Assembly: GCA_018822845.1 (NCBI GenBank)
Contig: JAHJJD010000006.1
Location: forward strand, 42,244 to 106,243
DNA from: Gammaproteobacteria bacterium
GTDB taxonomy: Bacteria > Pseudomonadota > Gammaproteobacteria > Thiotrichales > Thiotrichaceae
Length of the DNA stretch: 64,000 nt
Reading direction: 5' to 3'
The position numbers and the translations under genes were made by a program. The notes under the pieces are model-generated. The model was not told where the DNA came from. It saw only the letters and a list, made by a program, of their open reading frames with translations, and made no database searches. This document shows, piece by piece, positions 14,741 through 23,975 of this stretch. Position 1 is the first letter of the stretch; each line of letters begins with the position of its first letter.

Positions 14741-16297
14741 TTAGTCACGCTGGATTTTGTGCGGCATGGCATCGCCCAGGCGATGGCCACCCGTGCCGCC
14801 GGTAGTGCCTTCGATAAAGGCTACACCCGTTGCAGGAACACCTTTGTAGATGTTGCTATCCGCTGCGTAAACCGCTGGCGAAGCACTATAAGCTGTTGCC
14901 GAGACAAAGCCATTGGACAGGTCATAGTCAGGGAACGACAAACGCGCCCAGCCACTGATGAATGGCCCCACGCTCAGGGTCTGCTTCGCCGGGCTGGACA
15001 AGACTGTCCGCGTGGCGTTGTAGGACAGATCCGTCGACTTGAAGCTGATGACATTGACCTCACGCAGCAAGCGGCTGGAATCATCCACGGTAGCATTAAT
15101 GCCTACCGGTGGAGAGAAGCCGAAGCCACCGCTGGTCACACCGCCACCTGTTGGTGCAGTCCAGTTGGCACGACCTTCTTCACGGTCATAGATACCGTTT
15201 TCGAAGTTGGCCAGCACATCGGTTTTGGCGGCATGGATGCCGTGTTTCTTCATCGGGAAGGTCACTACCCAGTCAGTATGACCGTCATAACCGAAAGTAG
15301 AATCCAGGTAGTATTCGTTCATCAGGTTGGGCGCGAGCAATACGTGCGCCAGCGGATACGGGTTGGTTCCGCAAGCAGGCGTCAGGGCATCGCCATCATT
15401 CAAACAGGCATCCTGCGTCTGTTGCCAGTTGGTAATGACCAGCTCTGCTTCGCCAGAAGGTTTCCTGACCATGACGCTACTCTTGGATACGTCACCAGAG
15501 GCCAGTGATGGCAGCAGGAATTTATCAGGGTCATGGGACAGGTAATGTTGTGCCTGGGTGCTGTAGTTGTCGATGGCGACCGGATCAAGCGCGAACGCGG
15601 AACCAGCCGCCACATTCAGTACCGCAGAGGAACCAAACAGGCCACCGGTTGGTGCACTCAGCCCCTTGGCCGCAGCCCCAGCGCCTTGGGCAAAGGCTCC
15701 GCTGATCCATGCATCTTCGACCGATTTACAGTCAGCTGGCTTGCCGTTGTGATGCAGGACACCCGCCTTTACCGCTGCATCTTCCACCACGCCCATTTCA
15801 ATAACTTCGACATAACCTTCACGGGTATCTGCCGCAGAGACATTCTTGTAAAGGTTATGGCCGGTAAACGGCACTACGGATTCACAGCGGCTCTTGCCAT
15901 TGGCATCTTTTGCCTCACAGTCTGCTGCTGCTTCCAGTGGCAGGGCGCAAGTCCTGTCGGTGGTGCGCAGATGGCCAATCAGGTTACCCGCGCCATCCGG
16001 GCCAGCCCTGACAGTGCCACTCCAGACATCTTCCGGCGACATGTACAGGTTGAAGTCGAGGATATCGTTACTGTATTTGCCTTCGCGGAAGCGGATTTTG
16101 ACAGCCTTGGTCTGGTCAGTGGAATTCACCAGATTGATATTGGTCTGATAGCCTTCTTCGGCATTGAAGTAAGGGAACAATAGAACCTGACCAGTTCCGT
16201 CCGGGTTCAAATGCACAGCCTGCGCGCTCGTGATGACCCCCACAGCGCCAAGGATGCCTGCCGAGACGCCCATGGCGATTTTATGTTTTGTGAACAC
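14741..16297 (-). CDS. Large secreted protein of unknown function
   Basis: 518 residues. GTG start with AGGAGG 7 bp upstream and a signal peptide (about residues 1-27, cleavage after SAQA). The mature start, VHLNPDGTGQVLLFPYFNAE, is followed by an immunoglobulin-like beta segment (INLVNSTDQTKAVKIRFREG). Several Cys are spread along the chain (for example RTCALPLEAAADCEAKD). I recognise it only as a conserved exported family of gammaproteobacteria without known function. No membrane anchor or lipobox is visible, so it may be surface-bound or released. It sits beside gspD and a periplasmic isomerase, which suggests but does not show type II export. Confidence 0.7.
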   Translation of the reverse strand: MFTKHKIAMGVSAGILGAVGVITSAQAVHLNPDGTGQVLLFPYFNAEEGYQTNINLVNSTDQTKAVKIRFREGKYSNDILDFNLYMSPEDVWSGTVRAGPDGAGNLIGHLRTTDRTCALPLEAAADCEAKDANGKSRCESVVPFTGHNLYKNVSAADTREGYVEVIEMGVVEDAAVKAGVLHHNGKPADCKSVEDAWISGAFAQGAGAAAKGLSAPTGGLFGSSAVLNVAAGSAFALDPVAIDNYSTQAQHYLSHDPDKFLLPSLASGDVSKSSVMVRKPSGEAELVITNWQQTQDACLNDGDALTPACGTNPYPLAHVLLAPNLMNEYYLDSTFGYDGHTDWVVTFPMKKHGIHAAKTDVLANFENGIYDREEGRANWTAPTGGGVTSGGFGFSPPVGINATVDDSSRLLREVNVISFKSTDLSYNATRTVLSSPAKQTLSVGPFISGWARLSFPDYDLSNGFVSATAYSASPAVYAADSNIYKGVPATGVAFIEGTTGGTGGHRLGDAMPHKIQRD

Positions 16298-16409
16298 TTG
16301 CGTGCCTCCTCATTCTATCTTTTCTATTTATTGACGGAGTGTAATCAGATGTTTTTTTATTAATTTTTTTGTTCCCGAACCCAAACCGGCCCCAGAGCAA
16401 CATGCGGAT

Positions 16410-16415
16410 ATTATA
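16410..16415 (-). promoter_or_regulatory. Probable -10 element for the secreted-protein gene
   Basis: A perfect TATAAT lies on the minus strand about 113 bp upstream of the GTG start. The -35 region is weak (TAAGTT at 17 bp spacing), so an activator may be needed. The intervening AT-rich leader has no other clear feature. Confidence 0.45.
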
Positions 16416-16447
16416 CGATAGCAAAGCAGTTTAACTTATACCTATCA

Positions 16448-16855
16448 TTACTCTTTTATATACCGCCAGTCAGAAAACCAGCCTTCCTTGACCCAGGTTT
16501 CAACAATATCATCCGTGCTCTCAACCGGCTTGGGCAGGCCGCGCATTTTCATACTGACAGCGACCGTCAGCATGACATTGCAGCGCTTGCCACTGTCATC
16601 ACAGCTGACCTGGTTCACTTCGGCCCGGCTCCACAAACCGGTGCCATGAATCATGTTCCTGAAATTCCTCAACGGTACTGTCTGCTTGAAAGCATCCGTG
16701 TAATAGTGGTAAGCCTGCTCCAGGTCGCCACTGATCAGATAGTCCCAGCGTTTCTGGGCAGATTCAGCCACGGTTTTTTCCGCTGACAGGCCACAACCTG
16801 CCAGCAGGAATAAAATGTACAAACCCACAGCCAAGCGGAAAGCTTTAATTAACAT
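16448..16855 (-). CDS. Small lipoprotein after gspD, possibly pilotin-like
   Basis: 135 residues with a lipoprotein signal (FLLAGCGLS; Cys about residue 21). The mature part (AQKRWDYLISGDLEQAYHYY, FRNMIHGTGLWSRAEVNQVS, CDDSGKRC) resembles the NTF2-like folds seen in small exported proteins. No family is certain. Its ATG overlaps the gspD stop by 11 bp, so it is co-translated with the secretin. A role in secretin targeting or assembly is an inference from that linkage. No strong terminator is visible between it and the next gene. Confidence 0.6.
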   Translation of the reverse strand: MLIKAFRLAVGLYILFLLAGCGLSAEKTVAESAQKRWDYLISGDLEQAYHYYTDAFKQTVPLRNFRNMIHGTGLWSRAEVNQVSCDDSGKRCNVMLTVAVSMKMRGLPKPVESTDDIVETWVKEGWFSDWRYIKE

Positions 16856-19061
16856 ATTGCCCTCTCAGTTGCGGCAGGAATTTATCCCCATCCATCAGAC
16901 GCTTCATGCGGTCACGCATTTCCTCACCCGTTTTAACCAGATCACGTTGGCTCCTGGCTACGGTCGGCGTGATCAGCACCAGCAATTCGGTACGTTTGCC
17001 GCTGCTGCTGCTGCCACTGAACAGGCCACCCACTACCGGTACCTTGCTCAGGCCCGGCACACCGTTACGGCCATCCGTTGAGTTATCCCGGATCAAGCCA
17101 CCCAATACAATGGTTTCACCCGACTTGACGGCCACGTTACTCTTGATATTGCGTTGCAGGAAACTGCGGTTACCCGTTGCCGAGTCAATTTCACCCACAT
17201 CGGTAATATCCTGCTGGATGTCCATTTTGACCAAACCGTTGGTATTGACATGTGGCGTCACCTGCAAGGAAACACCCGTATCCTTGTACTGCACCGTCGT
17301 CGCCGTCGTCAGTGTCCCACCGGTACCCGGTGTTGACAGGCTACCGGTAAAAATTGGCTGCTGGTCACCCACCCGGATCGAAGCTGTCTGGTTATCCAGC
17401 ACCAGAACGGACGGCGAAGACAGCACCCTAACCTTGGACTCACGTGCCAGGGCGTTGATGGCTCCCAATACCCGCTCTGCACCCAAGGTTGTCGAGAACG
17501 AGAATCCACCCGGCTCGGCAGCCAGATCGCCCAGCCCTTTGGCCCCAAACGCATTACCGTTGTTCTTGAAGTACCATTGCAGGCCGTATTCCAGCCCGTC
17601 GGTCAGGGTCACCTCCATGATGGAGGCTTCCACCTGTACCTGCATCGGCATTACGTCGATGCGCTTGAGCGCTTCCAGAATCTGTTGATAGGTATCATCA
17701 GCCGACATGATCATCAGCGAGTTGTTGGTCTTGTCAGCTACGATGCGTACTTCCGCATCTGGATCAATGCTTACGCCTTCGCTGCTGTCGCCCAGCATGG
17801 TTTTGGCGGTGGCCGCACCCGACTGACCATCCGCGCCCACAGTTGCAGGCTCCAGTCCGGGGGCGAGACTGGAAGTATCACTTCCCGGCAAACGTGTGCT
17901 GGAACTGCTTTTCTTACCGCTAAAAATCTGGTTGAGCATATCCGCCAGATGTTCCGCGTCGCCATTTTGTACCTGGTAAACGAACAATTGCTGGCCTGCC
18001 GTTGCACTGACCTGATCGAAGCGGTCTACCCAGTCTTTCATGTCCTTGAGGTAATCGGGGTTGGCGGAAATGATCATGATGCTGTTCATGTGCTCGATCG
18101 GCATAATCTTGATCATACCAGCCATCGGGCTGTTGCCACTTTCACCAAACAGGGCATCAAGGTTTTTCGCCACGATTCCAGCTTCCACGTTTTTCACCCG
18201 GTACAAACCGACCGACATGCCTTGCAGCACATCCACGTCAAAGGTCTTGATGGTCGCCAGCAGGTTGGCAAGCTCGGAACTGGTGCCCGCCAAAACCAAC
18301 AGGTTACGGTTGGAATCAACCCGCACGAAGGCTTCCGGGTTCGCCAGCGGCTCCAGGATCTTCTGCATCTCGGCTGCCGGAATGTAGCGCAACGGCACTA
18401 CCTGAATCCCGTAGCCCGGCGCAATCTTGCCTGCGGAGGGTATGAAACCCCGCCCTTTCAGATTGGCGCGCGCCGCCACCCGGTAATTGCCGGTATCATC
18501 GCGGTACAGTGCCGCACCTTGCGTTTGCAACAGGGATTCGAGGGTCGGGATTAATGCATCGCGTGGAATGGGTTCGCTGGAACTGATGGTGACTTCGCCT
18601 TCCACCCCCGGCTCTACCGTATAGGTTTCCTTGAGGATATCACCCAGCACGACTTTCACCACTTCGCGGATGCTGGCACGTTCGAAATTCAGCGCCACAC
18701 CAGCGTCTGAACCCTTGCCACCAACTGCCGGGCGCTTGATGTCGGAACGGTAATACTGCTGGTTACCCATAATCAGCTCCACATCGTCGTCACCTTTACT
18801 GGCCTTGGCAGGCTGCATTGCATCCCACGCTGGTGCCGGAGCTGTTTCCCGATAGGCGACAGGCCGCACGCTCCCGCTATCCACTGGCCTGAGCACAGGA
18901 TGGGAATAAGTGCTGTCGTCAAGTTCCTTGATGGCTGAACTGCGCTGGAAGCCGCCCGATTTGACGTTGTCACGGTAACCTGGGCTGTTTTTGATCGACG
19001 TACAAGCGGACATAAGTACCGCAACGCTGACCAGCCCAATCATGCTGCCCCTGTAATTCAC
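16845..19061 (-). CDS. gspD: Type II secretion system secretin GspD
   Basis: 738 residues, GTG start, lipoprotein signal (VAVLMSACTS) instead of the usual cleavable one. After a ~110-residue linker come the N0-like domain (VALNFERASIREVVKVVLGD), N-domains N1-N3 (IQVVPLRYIPAAEMQKILEP; VGLYRVKNVEAGIVAKNLDA; LFVYQVQNGDAEHLADMLNQ) and the secretin core with the VPGLSKVPVVGGLFS signature. It forms the outer-membrane channel. The N3 domain has a Ser/Gly-rich insertion (~residues 395-440). It is downstream of gspL-gspM-gspC-like genes; E, F and the pseudopilins are not in this window. Confidence 0.93.
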   Translation of the reverse strand: MNYRGSMIGLVSVAVLMSACTSIKNSPGYRDNVKSGGFQRSSAIKELDDSTYSHPVLRPVDSGSVRPVAYRETAPAPAWDAMQPAKASKGDDDVELIMGNQQYYRSDIKRPAVGGKGSDAGVALNFERASIREVVKVVLGDILKETYTVEPGVEGEVTISSSEPIPRDALIPTLESLLQTQGAALYRDDTGNYRVAARANLKGRGFIPSAGKIAPGYGIQVVPLRYIPAAEMQKILEPLANPEAFVRVDSNRNLLVLAGTSSELANLLATIKTFDVDVLQGMSVGLYRVKNVEAGIVAKNLDALFGESGNSPMAGMIKIMPIEHMNSIMIISANPDYLKDMKDWVDRFDQVSATAGQQLFVYQVQNGDAEHLADMLNQIFSGKKSSSSTRLPGSDTSSLAPGLEPATVGADGQSGAATAKTMLGDSSEGVSIDPDAEVRIVADKTNNSLMIMSADDTYQQILEALKRIDVMPMQVQVEASIMEVTLTDGLEYGLQWYFKNNGNAFGAKGLGDLAAEPGGFSFSTTLGAERVLGAINALARESKVRVLSSPSVLVLDNQTASIRVGDQQPIFTGSLSTPGTGGTLTTATTVQYKDTGVSLQVTPHVNTNGLVKMDIQQDITDVGEIDSATGNRSFLQRNIKSNVAVKSGETIVLGGLIRDNSTDGRNGVPGLSKVPVVGGLFSGSSSSGKRTELLVLITPTVARSQRDLVKTGEEMRDRMKRLMDGDKFLPQLRGQYVN

Positions 19062-19187
19062 AAAGCTAACCCCATTTTGTTTTTATTCTTTTTCAGCTAC
19101 ATCCCTGTGTAAACAGATATGCATGCGTAATCATCATACTAATCGTTTTATTATCCGATAAGAAGTGCAGTTTATCGGATGATCGCT

Positions 19188-20006
19188 TTACTGCCGCTGA
19201 CCAACTGCATTTGGCGCTTTATTTGCTGCCCCATTGGGTTCGGTGACGGAAGGCGTTTCCTCATTGGCTCCACCCAACGCTCCCCAACGGGCTGCCATCA
19301 GGCGCTGCCGGGCTTCCAGTGCATCCTTGACCGACAGGGCTGGCGGCTGCTTGCCAGTATCTGCCGGAAACGGCAAACCTGCATTTTGCACCGCAGTATT
19401 AACAGGTGGTGCCGCCTGTTGCGCTGCCTGGGCTGCTTGCTGCTGCCTTGCCTGTACCTGTTGCTGCTGCCTGACCTCGCGCTCCTGGGCGACCTGCGGG
19501 TTTTCCTGTGGAGCGGCAAAATCGCCCACCAATGGAATGGTTTGCTCCTGCTCCCCCAGTTTCAGGATCAGCCGGTCAGGGTCTATACCACTTACTTTCC
19601 AGGCTCCCCACATGTCATCCTTACGCAAATGCACGCTATTGCCGAGAGCATTCTGCATAATGCCAAACAGGCTGTCACCCAGATCAATGATGCCTATCAG
19701 GCGGCCTTCCGGCAGGGTTGTATCCACCGGCATAGCGACTGGCTGGGCAACTTCGGCCTTGGGTGGCTTGACTGCCTTGCGGCTTTCCCAGAACAACGGG
19801 GCTTGTACCATTTGCGCATACGTATTCAGGTCAGGTGCATCCAGCACGCCTGCATCCGGAATCCGCACACTGACGCTGCCCCCCGTATCGGCCTGACTGG
19901 CATCCTGCACCTTCAGGCTGAACAGGCTCCAGCCAGCAATCGCCAGCAAACCAACCGCGCCCAGCAATAACAGGGACTGCACAGGTGGATCAATCAGTTT
20001 CTTCAT
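19188..20006 (-). CDS. Type II secretion inner-membrane protein, GspC-like (HR domain, no PDZ)
   Basis: About 272 residues. One N-terminal membrane helix (SLLLLGAVGLLAIAGWSLFS), then a periplasmic region with LFWESRKAVKPP and GRLIGIIDLGDSLFGIMQNA, DDMWGAWKVSGIDPDRLILK, the pattern of the GspC homology region that contacts the secretin N0 domain. The C-terminus is a Gln/Ala-rich low-complexity stretch and no PDZ domain is visible. A GspN/PilP-like classification is the alternative. ATG 20006 is preceded by GGGGAGG and overlaps gspM by 17 bp. 181 bp separate it from gspD. Confidence 0.7.
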   Translation of the reverse strand: MKKLIDPPVQSLLLLGAVGLLAIAGWSLFSLKVQDASQADTGGSVSVRIPDAGVLDAPDLNTYAQMVQAPLFWESRKAVKPPKAEVAQPVAMPVDTTLPEGRLIGIIDLGDSLFGIMQNALGNSVHLRKDDMWGAWKVSGIDPDRLILKLGEQEQTIPLVGDFAAPQENPQVAQEREVRQQQQVQARQQQAAQAAQQAAPPVNTAVQNAGLPFPADTGKQPPALSVKDALEARQRLMAARWGALGGANEETPSVTEPNGAANKAPNAVGQRQ

Positions 20007-20595
20007 GCTTAACCTCCCCGCCACGCCAGTAGGTGGAAATCCTGACTTCCGCCTTGACGATCTGTTTGTCTTCGCCCAAACCTTCCAGCGGCTTGATGTC
20101 GAGGCTTTCGACGAACATCAGCGGGCGCGCCCGGTATGCCTGGTGCAAGACTTCGCGCAGCAAGGCAGGGCTGGACTGGAATACCGCCTTGACCATGACG
20201 CGCTCATACACCGAGTTTGCTTCCGCGTCTTCCCTTGGCTGTTCTGCAACCACTTCAGAGCTGATCAGCACGCCACTGTCACGGGTAATCACGGTCGTCA
20301 GATGTTTCTGCAATTCCTTCGCCACCTGCGCCGAAGTCATCCCGGCGGGGTAAAAGAGCTTGTCCAGCCCCTGCTGTTGCACACGTTGGTATTCCGACAT
20401 GAACTCGGGTGCACCATTGGCAATCTGGCGGAAACGGGCAAGTTGCTGGTAGCCGGTTTCGATCCGCTGGCTATAATCCATCGACAGTTGCAGCAGCGGC
20501 AGGATCGCGAAAAACACCAGCGCCAGCAGCAGGACAACCAGCATCCCCCACGCCAGCAGACCCCGATGCCTGTTCAGTTCAGGGTTATTCAGCAT
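19990..20595 (-). CDS. gspM: Type II secretion system protein GspM
   Basis: 201 residues. One membrane helix (LLAWGMLVVLLLALVFFAIL), a coiled coil (QLSMDYSQRIETGYQQLARF) and a small periplasmic ferredoxin-like domain (AGMTSAQVAKELQKHLTTVI onward), the T2SSM/GspM layout. GspM pairs with GspL to form the inner-membrane platform around the GspE ATPase. The start ATG 20595 overlaps the gspL stop by 11 bp; longer frames only read gspL sequence. Confidence 0.82.
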   Translation of the reverse strand: MLNNPELNRHRGLLAWGMLVVLLLALVFFAILPLLQLSMDYSQRIETGYQQLARFRQIANGAPEFMSEYQRVQQQGLDKLFYPAGMTSAQVAKELQKHLTTVITRDSGVLISSEVVAEQPREDAEANSVYERVMVKAVFQSSPALLREVLHQAYRARPLMFVESLDIKPLEGLGEDKQIVKAEVRISTYWRGGEVKHEETD

Positions 20596-21640
20596 GAGCC
20601 ACCTCCACGGTTGCTTCGATGTGGAAGCGGTCGCGCCCATTATCCTTGTTGCGGGTGACGGGCGACTTGAAACGGACATCGGCGAATTCCGGAGCCTCTT
20701 CCAGTATGTCGATCAGATTCAATGCCTTGCCTGACTCACCCCGGATTTCCAGCATGCGCCCATCCAGACTCAGGCGCTCCAGCCAGGTATGATCCGGAAT
20801 GTCTGTCGACAGCTTCTCCACCACATCCAGCGCCACGGGCGAGGTGCGGCGTTTTTCCTCCAGAAAATGCAAGGCATCTTCCGCCTCCATCAGTTTGTCA
20901 CGCACCGTCATTTGTTCGGCGGAAGACTTGCGTACTTCGGCCAGTGCTGTTTCGACCTGCTCAAGACGACGGAATTTGTAGCCCAGCGGTGCCAGCAGCG
21001 ACAAGGCCAATGCACCGATGAACAGATAAAGTGGAATCATTGACCAGCCACGTGTGGCAGCGGCATCCTGCTCACGACCCAGGCGTACCTTGCCCGCAGT
21101 TTCTCCAACCGAAATGACATCTACGCCATCAATGCCTGCATCCGTCATTTGTCGCACGAGACGATCGACGACGTGGCGGGGTGCGACATAAATATCGGCC
21201 AGCACTTCCTTGCGGGTCTTGTCGTGCCGCAGGATTTGCGCATCAAACAGGGCATTTTCCGTGGTAAATGGTGTCAGGCGGTCAAGCTGATAGCCAACGA
21301 CCTGGCGCAGATTATCCTTGACCGCTTCCGGGAAATGGCGCTGCATTTGCAAAACCTGGCCCTGCCCAAGACGCAACTCAACCTGATATGGTTTCCCCGC
21401 AGCTCTGGATGGAACGAAATCGGTTAGTGAAGCATCTGTATCAGTCAGCAGGAAATTACCACGCTCCTGTTGCTTGCCATCCTGCTCCCACAGGACGCTG
21501 CCCTGCTGACCATCCTGCATGTGCAGCACCAACCGTGGCGGATCACTGCGGAACAGTTTGCGCAAGCCATCCGGTAGGCTGGCAGACAGCCCTTCACCCC
21601 ACCAGCGCATGAATGCTTGAAATTTTGCAATGAGTGACAT
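20585..21640 (-). CDS. gspL: Type II secretion system protein GspL
   Basis: 351 residues. The N-terminal cytoplasmic actin-like part (PYQVELRLGQGQVLQMQRHF, DNLRQVVGYQLDRLTPFTTE, DIYVAPRHVVDRLVRQMTDA) matches GspL/PilM-PilN-type proteins, followed by one membrane helix (MIPLYLFIGALALSLLAPLG), a coiled coil (LEQVETALAEVRKSSAEQMT) and a periplasmic ferredoxin-like domain. It recruits GspE to the membrane. First gene of gspL-gspM-gspC-like-gspD. ATG 21640 has only a weak Shine-Dalgarno. Confidence 0.85.
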   Translation of the reverse strand: MSLIAKFQAFMRWWGEGLSASLPDGLRKLFRSDPPRLVLHMQDGQQGSVLWEQDGKQQERGNFLLTDTDASLTDFVPSRAAGKPYQVELRLGQGQVLQMQRHFPEAVKDNLRQVVGYQLDRLTPFTTENALFDAQILRHDKTRKEVLADIYVAPRHVVDRLVRQMTDAGIDGVDVISVGETAGKVRLGREQDAAATRGWSMIPLYLFIGALALSLLAPLGYKFRRLEQVETALAEVRKSSAEQMTVRDKLMEAEDALHFLEEKRRTSPVALDVVEKLSTDIPDHTWLERLSLDGRMLEIRGESGKALNLIDILEEAPEFADVRFKSPVTRNKDNGRDRFHIEATVEVAHAE

Positions 21641-21753
21641 GTTTTTCTGTTTTTTATTGTTAACCCCAATGGCAAGCCTAGCGCATCTGTTAAGCAACTG
21701 TCGAACCCGACCCGACCAACTGTCTATTTACACGCTGTCAAACCAATTCACAG

Positions 21754-21782
21754 TTTACAAGCCTGTTGTCCTGCGATACGAT
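21754..21782 (+). promoter_or_regulatory. Probable tRNA-Ser promoter
   Basis: TTTACA (21754-21759) is followed at 17 bp by TACGAT (21777-21782), about 36 bp upstream of the mature tRNA 5' end. The match is moderate. Confidence 0.4.
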
Positions 21783-21817
21783 TGCGCCCTTGATTTTGCC
21801 CCTGTGCAAAATTCTGC

Positions 21818-21905
21818 GGAAAGGTGTCCGAGTGGTCGAAGGAGCACGCCTGGAAAGTGTGTATACGGTAACGTATCGAGGGTTCGAATCCCTCCCTTTC
21901 CGCCA
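21818..21905 (+). tRNA. tRNA-Ser (GGA anticodon)
   Basis: An 88-nt class II tRNA. The acceptor stem GGAAAGG pairs with CCTTTCC, followed by discriminator G and an encoded CCA. The anticodon loop ctGGAaa gives GGA (reads UCC/UCU). A long variable arm (tgtatacggtaacgtatcga) is typical of serine, and gggTTCGAATccc is the T-arm. All stems can be paired by eye. Confidence 0.95.
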
Positions 21906-21911
21906 TCATTC

Positions 21912-21947
21912 AAAAGCCCTGTAAAGTGAATAACTTGCAGGGCTTTT
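21912..21947 (+). terminator. Rho-independent terminator of tRNA-Ser
   Basis: aaaagccctg (21912-21921) pairs with cagggctttt (21938-21947), with a trailing T-run. It begins 7 bp after the tRNA CCA end. Confidence 0.88.
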
Positions 21948-22053
21948 TCATTTCATCGGGCATTTCTTGCCATTCATCTGCACATCTTATAAGGTTGTTG
22001 TACTTTTATTCCGACAACCAGCACCAAACAAACAATAAAAAGGGAGTGCATCC

Positions 22054-22101
22054 ATGCGACTTTTCCTCACCGTTCCGCCACTGTTGGCACTCACTGGCTA
22101 A
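22054..22101 (+). CDS. Possible 15-codon leader peptide before the hybrid kinase gene
   Basis: ATG CGA CTT TTC... to TAA encodes MRLFLTVPPLLALTG, with GGGAG 8 bp before the ATG. The stop is 17 bp upstream of the kinase start. It could be a translated leader that couples or attenuates kinase expression, or simply a chance frame. The strong ribosome binding site is the only positive evidence. Confidence 0.3.
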   Translation: MRLFLTVPPLLALTG

Positions 22102-22118
22102 GCCAGCAGGATACCTGT

Positions 22119-23975
22119 ATGCGCGCCATCACCAACCTGCATCTAATGCAATTCATTGACAGCCTCCTGCTGCTTTCCCTGCTGGTCGTTGTTGGCTTGC
22201 TGATAGGGTTCATGGAAGCAAACCACACAATAACCAGCATACATACCCCCTTTGAGGAATTCATCCCCTGGGTTGCATTGGCACTGGGCGCATTGCTCGG
22301 CATTAGCCGATACCATTTTCTACGGCATCTGGAACATGTCACACAGGTCATGGAAAATGCCCGTACCGCACAACAAATGGCGGAAGACGCCGTGCAGACC
22401 AAAGCGCGTTTCCTCGCCACCATGAGCCACGAAATCCGCACGCCCATGAACGGTGTCATCGGCATGACCCGCCTGCTGATGAACACCCCCATGAGCAAAA
22501 AGCAATCTGAATTCGTGGAAAGCATCCACCTCAGCGGCGAACATCTACTAACCGTCATCAACGACGTGCTCGACTTTTCCAAAATCGAAGCAGGCAAACT
22601 CGACATCAAGCACGAAGCTTTTGAACTGCGCGCCTGCATTGAGGAGATCCTCAACCTGCTGAATGCCAAGGCACTGGAAAAGCATCTGGAACTGGCCTAC
22701 GCCGTCAGCCCATCCATCCCGCTTTTCATCGAAGGCGACATGGTGCGCCTGAGACAGGTACTGACCAATCTGGTCGGCAACGCCATCAAGTTCACCGACT
22801 CCGGGGAAATCACCATTTTCGTCACGCCTCATGCCCAGATCGGGGACGACCTCGAACTCGAATTCCAGATCAACGACACTGGCCCCGGCATCCCTGCTGA
22901 CCGTCTGGAAAGCATTTTCGAACAATTCAGCCGCGCCGATGAAAGCCTGTCGCGTCGCCACGAAGGTACCGGGCTGGGCCTGACCATTTCCCGCCATCTG
23001 GTTGAAATGATGGGCGGGCGCATCTGGGCGAAAAGCACTATTAACGTTGGCAGCCGCTTCCATTTCACCATCAGGACCCGTAAGGCCGAGGGCAAGCTGA
23101 AACCTTTCCTGCACACCAATATTCCCGAAATCATGGGCAAGCGCCTCCTGATTGTGGAAAACAACCCGGCCAGCAGCCAGGCCATGCGGGATTTTTGCCT
23201 GGGCTGGGGCGCATTGGTTGAACTTGCCAGCAATTCCAGCGACGCCATCAGCCGCATTGCCGTCGGCAAACCGTACGACATCGCCCTGATCGACAGCAAC
23301 CTGCCGGGCGATTCACCGATGGAACTCGCCAGATACATCCGGCAACGTTTCAGCAAGCAGGAACTTCCCCTGATCCTGATTGCGCCACCGAACGACCGCC
23401 ACCCCAAGGAACAGGTTCGCGAACTATACAACCTGTACCTGACCAAGCCACTTACCCGCAGCCGCCTGTATGACAGCATCATGACTGTGCTGGGTGAAAT
23501 CAGCCTGATCACGGCCAGGCCGGAAGAATCCTCCCTCAAGCTAGGCGAGCGCCTGCCGCTTTCCATCCTGCTGGCGGAAGACAACCCGATCAACCAGATA
23601 GTAGCTGCCTCCATTCTGGACGAAATGGCCTACAAGACCGAACTGGCAGAAAATGGCCTGCAAGCCATCGCCGCCTTGCGTAAAAAAGCCTTCGACGTGA
23701 TTTTCATGGATATGCAAATGCCGGAAATGGATGGTCTGGAAGCCACCCGCCGCATCCGTGCCGAATTCCCACCCGACCAGCAGCCCATCATCATCGCCAT
23801 GACCGCCAACGCCATGGAAGGTGACAAACAGGAATGCATCAAGGCAGGCATGAACGACTACATCAGCAAGCCGGTACTGCCCGAAGCAGTCAAAACCGCG
23901 CTGGAACGCTGGTGCAAACTGAAACCCGAACCACAACCTTGCGAGCAACCAGCCCATGCAACTACTGGTAACTGA
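22119..23975 (+). CDS. Hybrid sensor histidine kinase with two receiver domains
   Basis: 618 residues. Two N-terminal membrane helices (about 14-31 and 49-63) enclose a very short periplasmic loop; no HAMP or PAS domain is visible. HisKA: FLATMSHEIRTPMNGVIGMT (His ~105). HATPase: LVGNAIKFT (N box), NDTGPGIPADRLESIFEQF, GTGLGLTISRHLVEMMGG. The first receiver (LLIVENNPASS, DIALIDSNLPG, LTKPLTR) is divergent; the second (LLAEDNPINQ, VIFMDMQMPEMDG, SKPVLPE) is canonical. The BarA/GacS-like architecture lacks its own HPt, which is encoded by the overlapping next gene. No output regulator is adjacent. Confidence 0.88.
   Translation: MRAITNLHLMQFIDSLLLLSLLVVVGLLIGFMEANHTITSIHTPFEEFIPWVALALGALLGISRYHFLRHLEHVTQVMENARTAQQMAEDAVQTKARFLATMSHEIRTPMNGVIGMTRLLMNTPMSKKQSEFVESIHLSGEHLLTVINDVLDFSKIEAGKLDIKHEAFELRACIEEILNLLNAKALEKHLELAYAVSPSIPLFIEGDMVRLRQVLTNLVGNAIKFTDSGEITIFVTPHAQIGDDLELEFQINDTGPGIPADRLESIFEQFSRADESLSRRHEGTGLGLTISRHLVEMMGGRIWAKSTINVGSRFHFTIRTRKAEGKLKPFLHTNIPEIMGKRLLIVENNPASSQAMRDFCLGWGALVELASNSSDAISRIAVGKPYDIALIDSNLPGDSPMELARYIRQRFSKQELPLILIAPPNDRHPKEQVRELYNLYLTKPLTRSRLYDSIMTVLGEISLITARPEESSLKLGERLPLSILLAEDNPINQIVAASILDEMAYKTELAENGLQAIAALRKKAFDVIFMDMQMPEMDGLEATRRIRAEFPPDQQPIIIAMTANAMEGDKQECIKAGMNDYISKPVLPEAVKTALERWCKLKPEPQPCEQPAHATTGN

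Noticed and set aside
17577..18554. A 325-codon plus-strand frame inside gspD
   Set aside because: gspD on the minus strand is unambiguous; the antisense frame has no family features.
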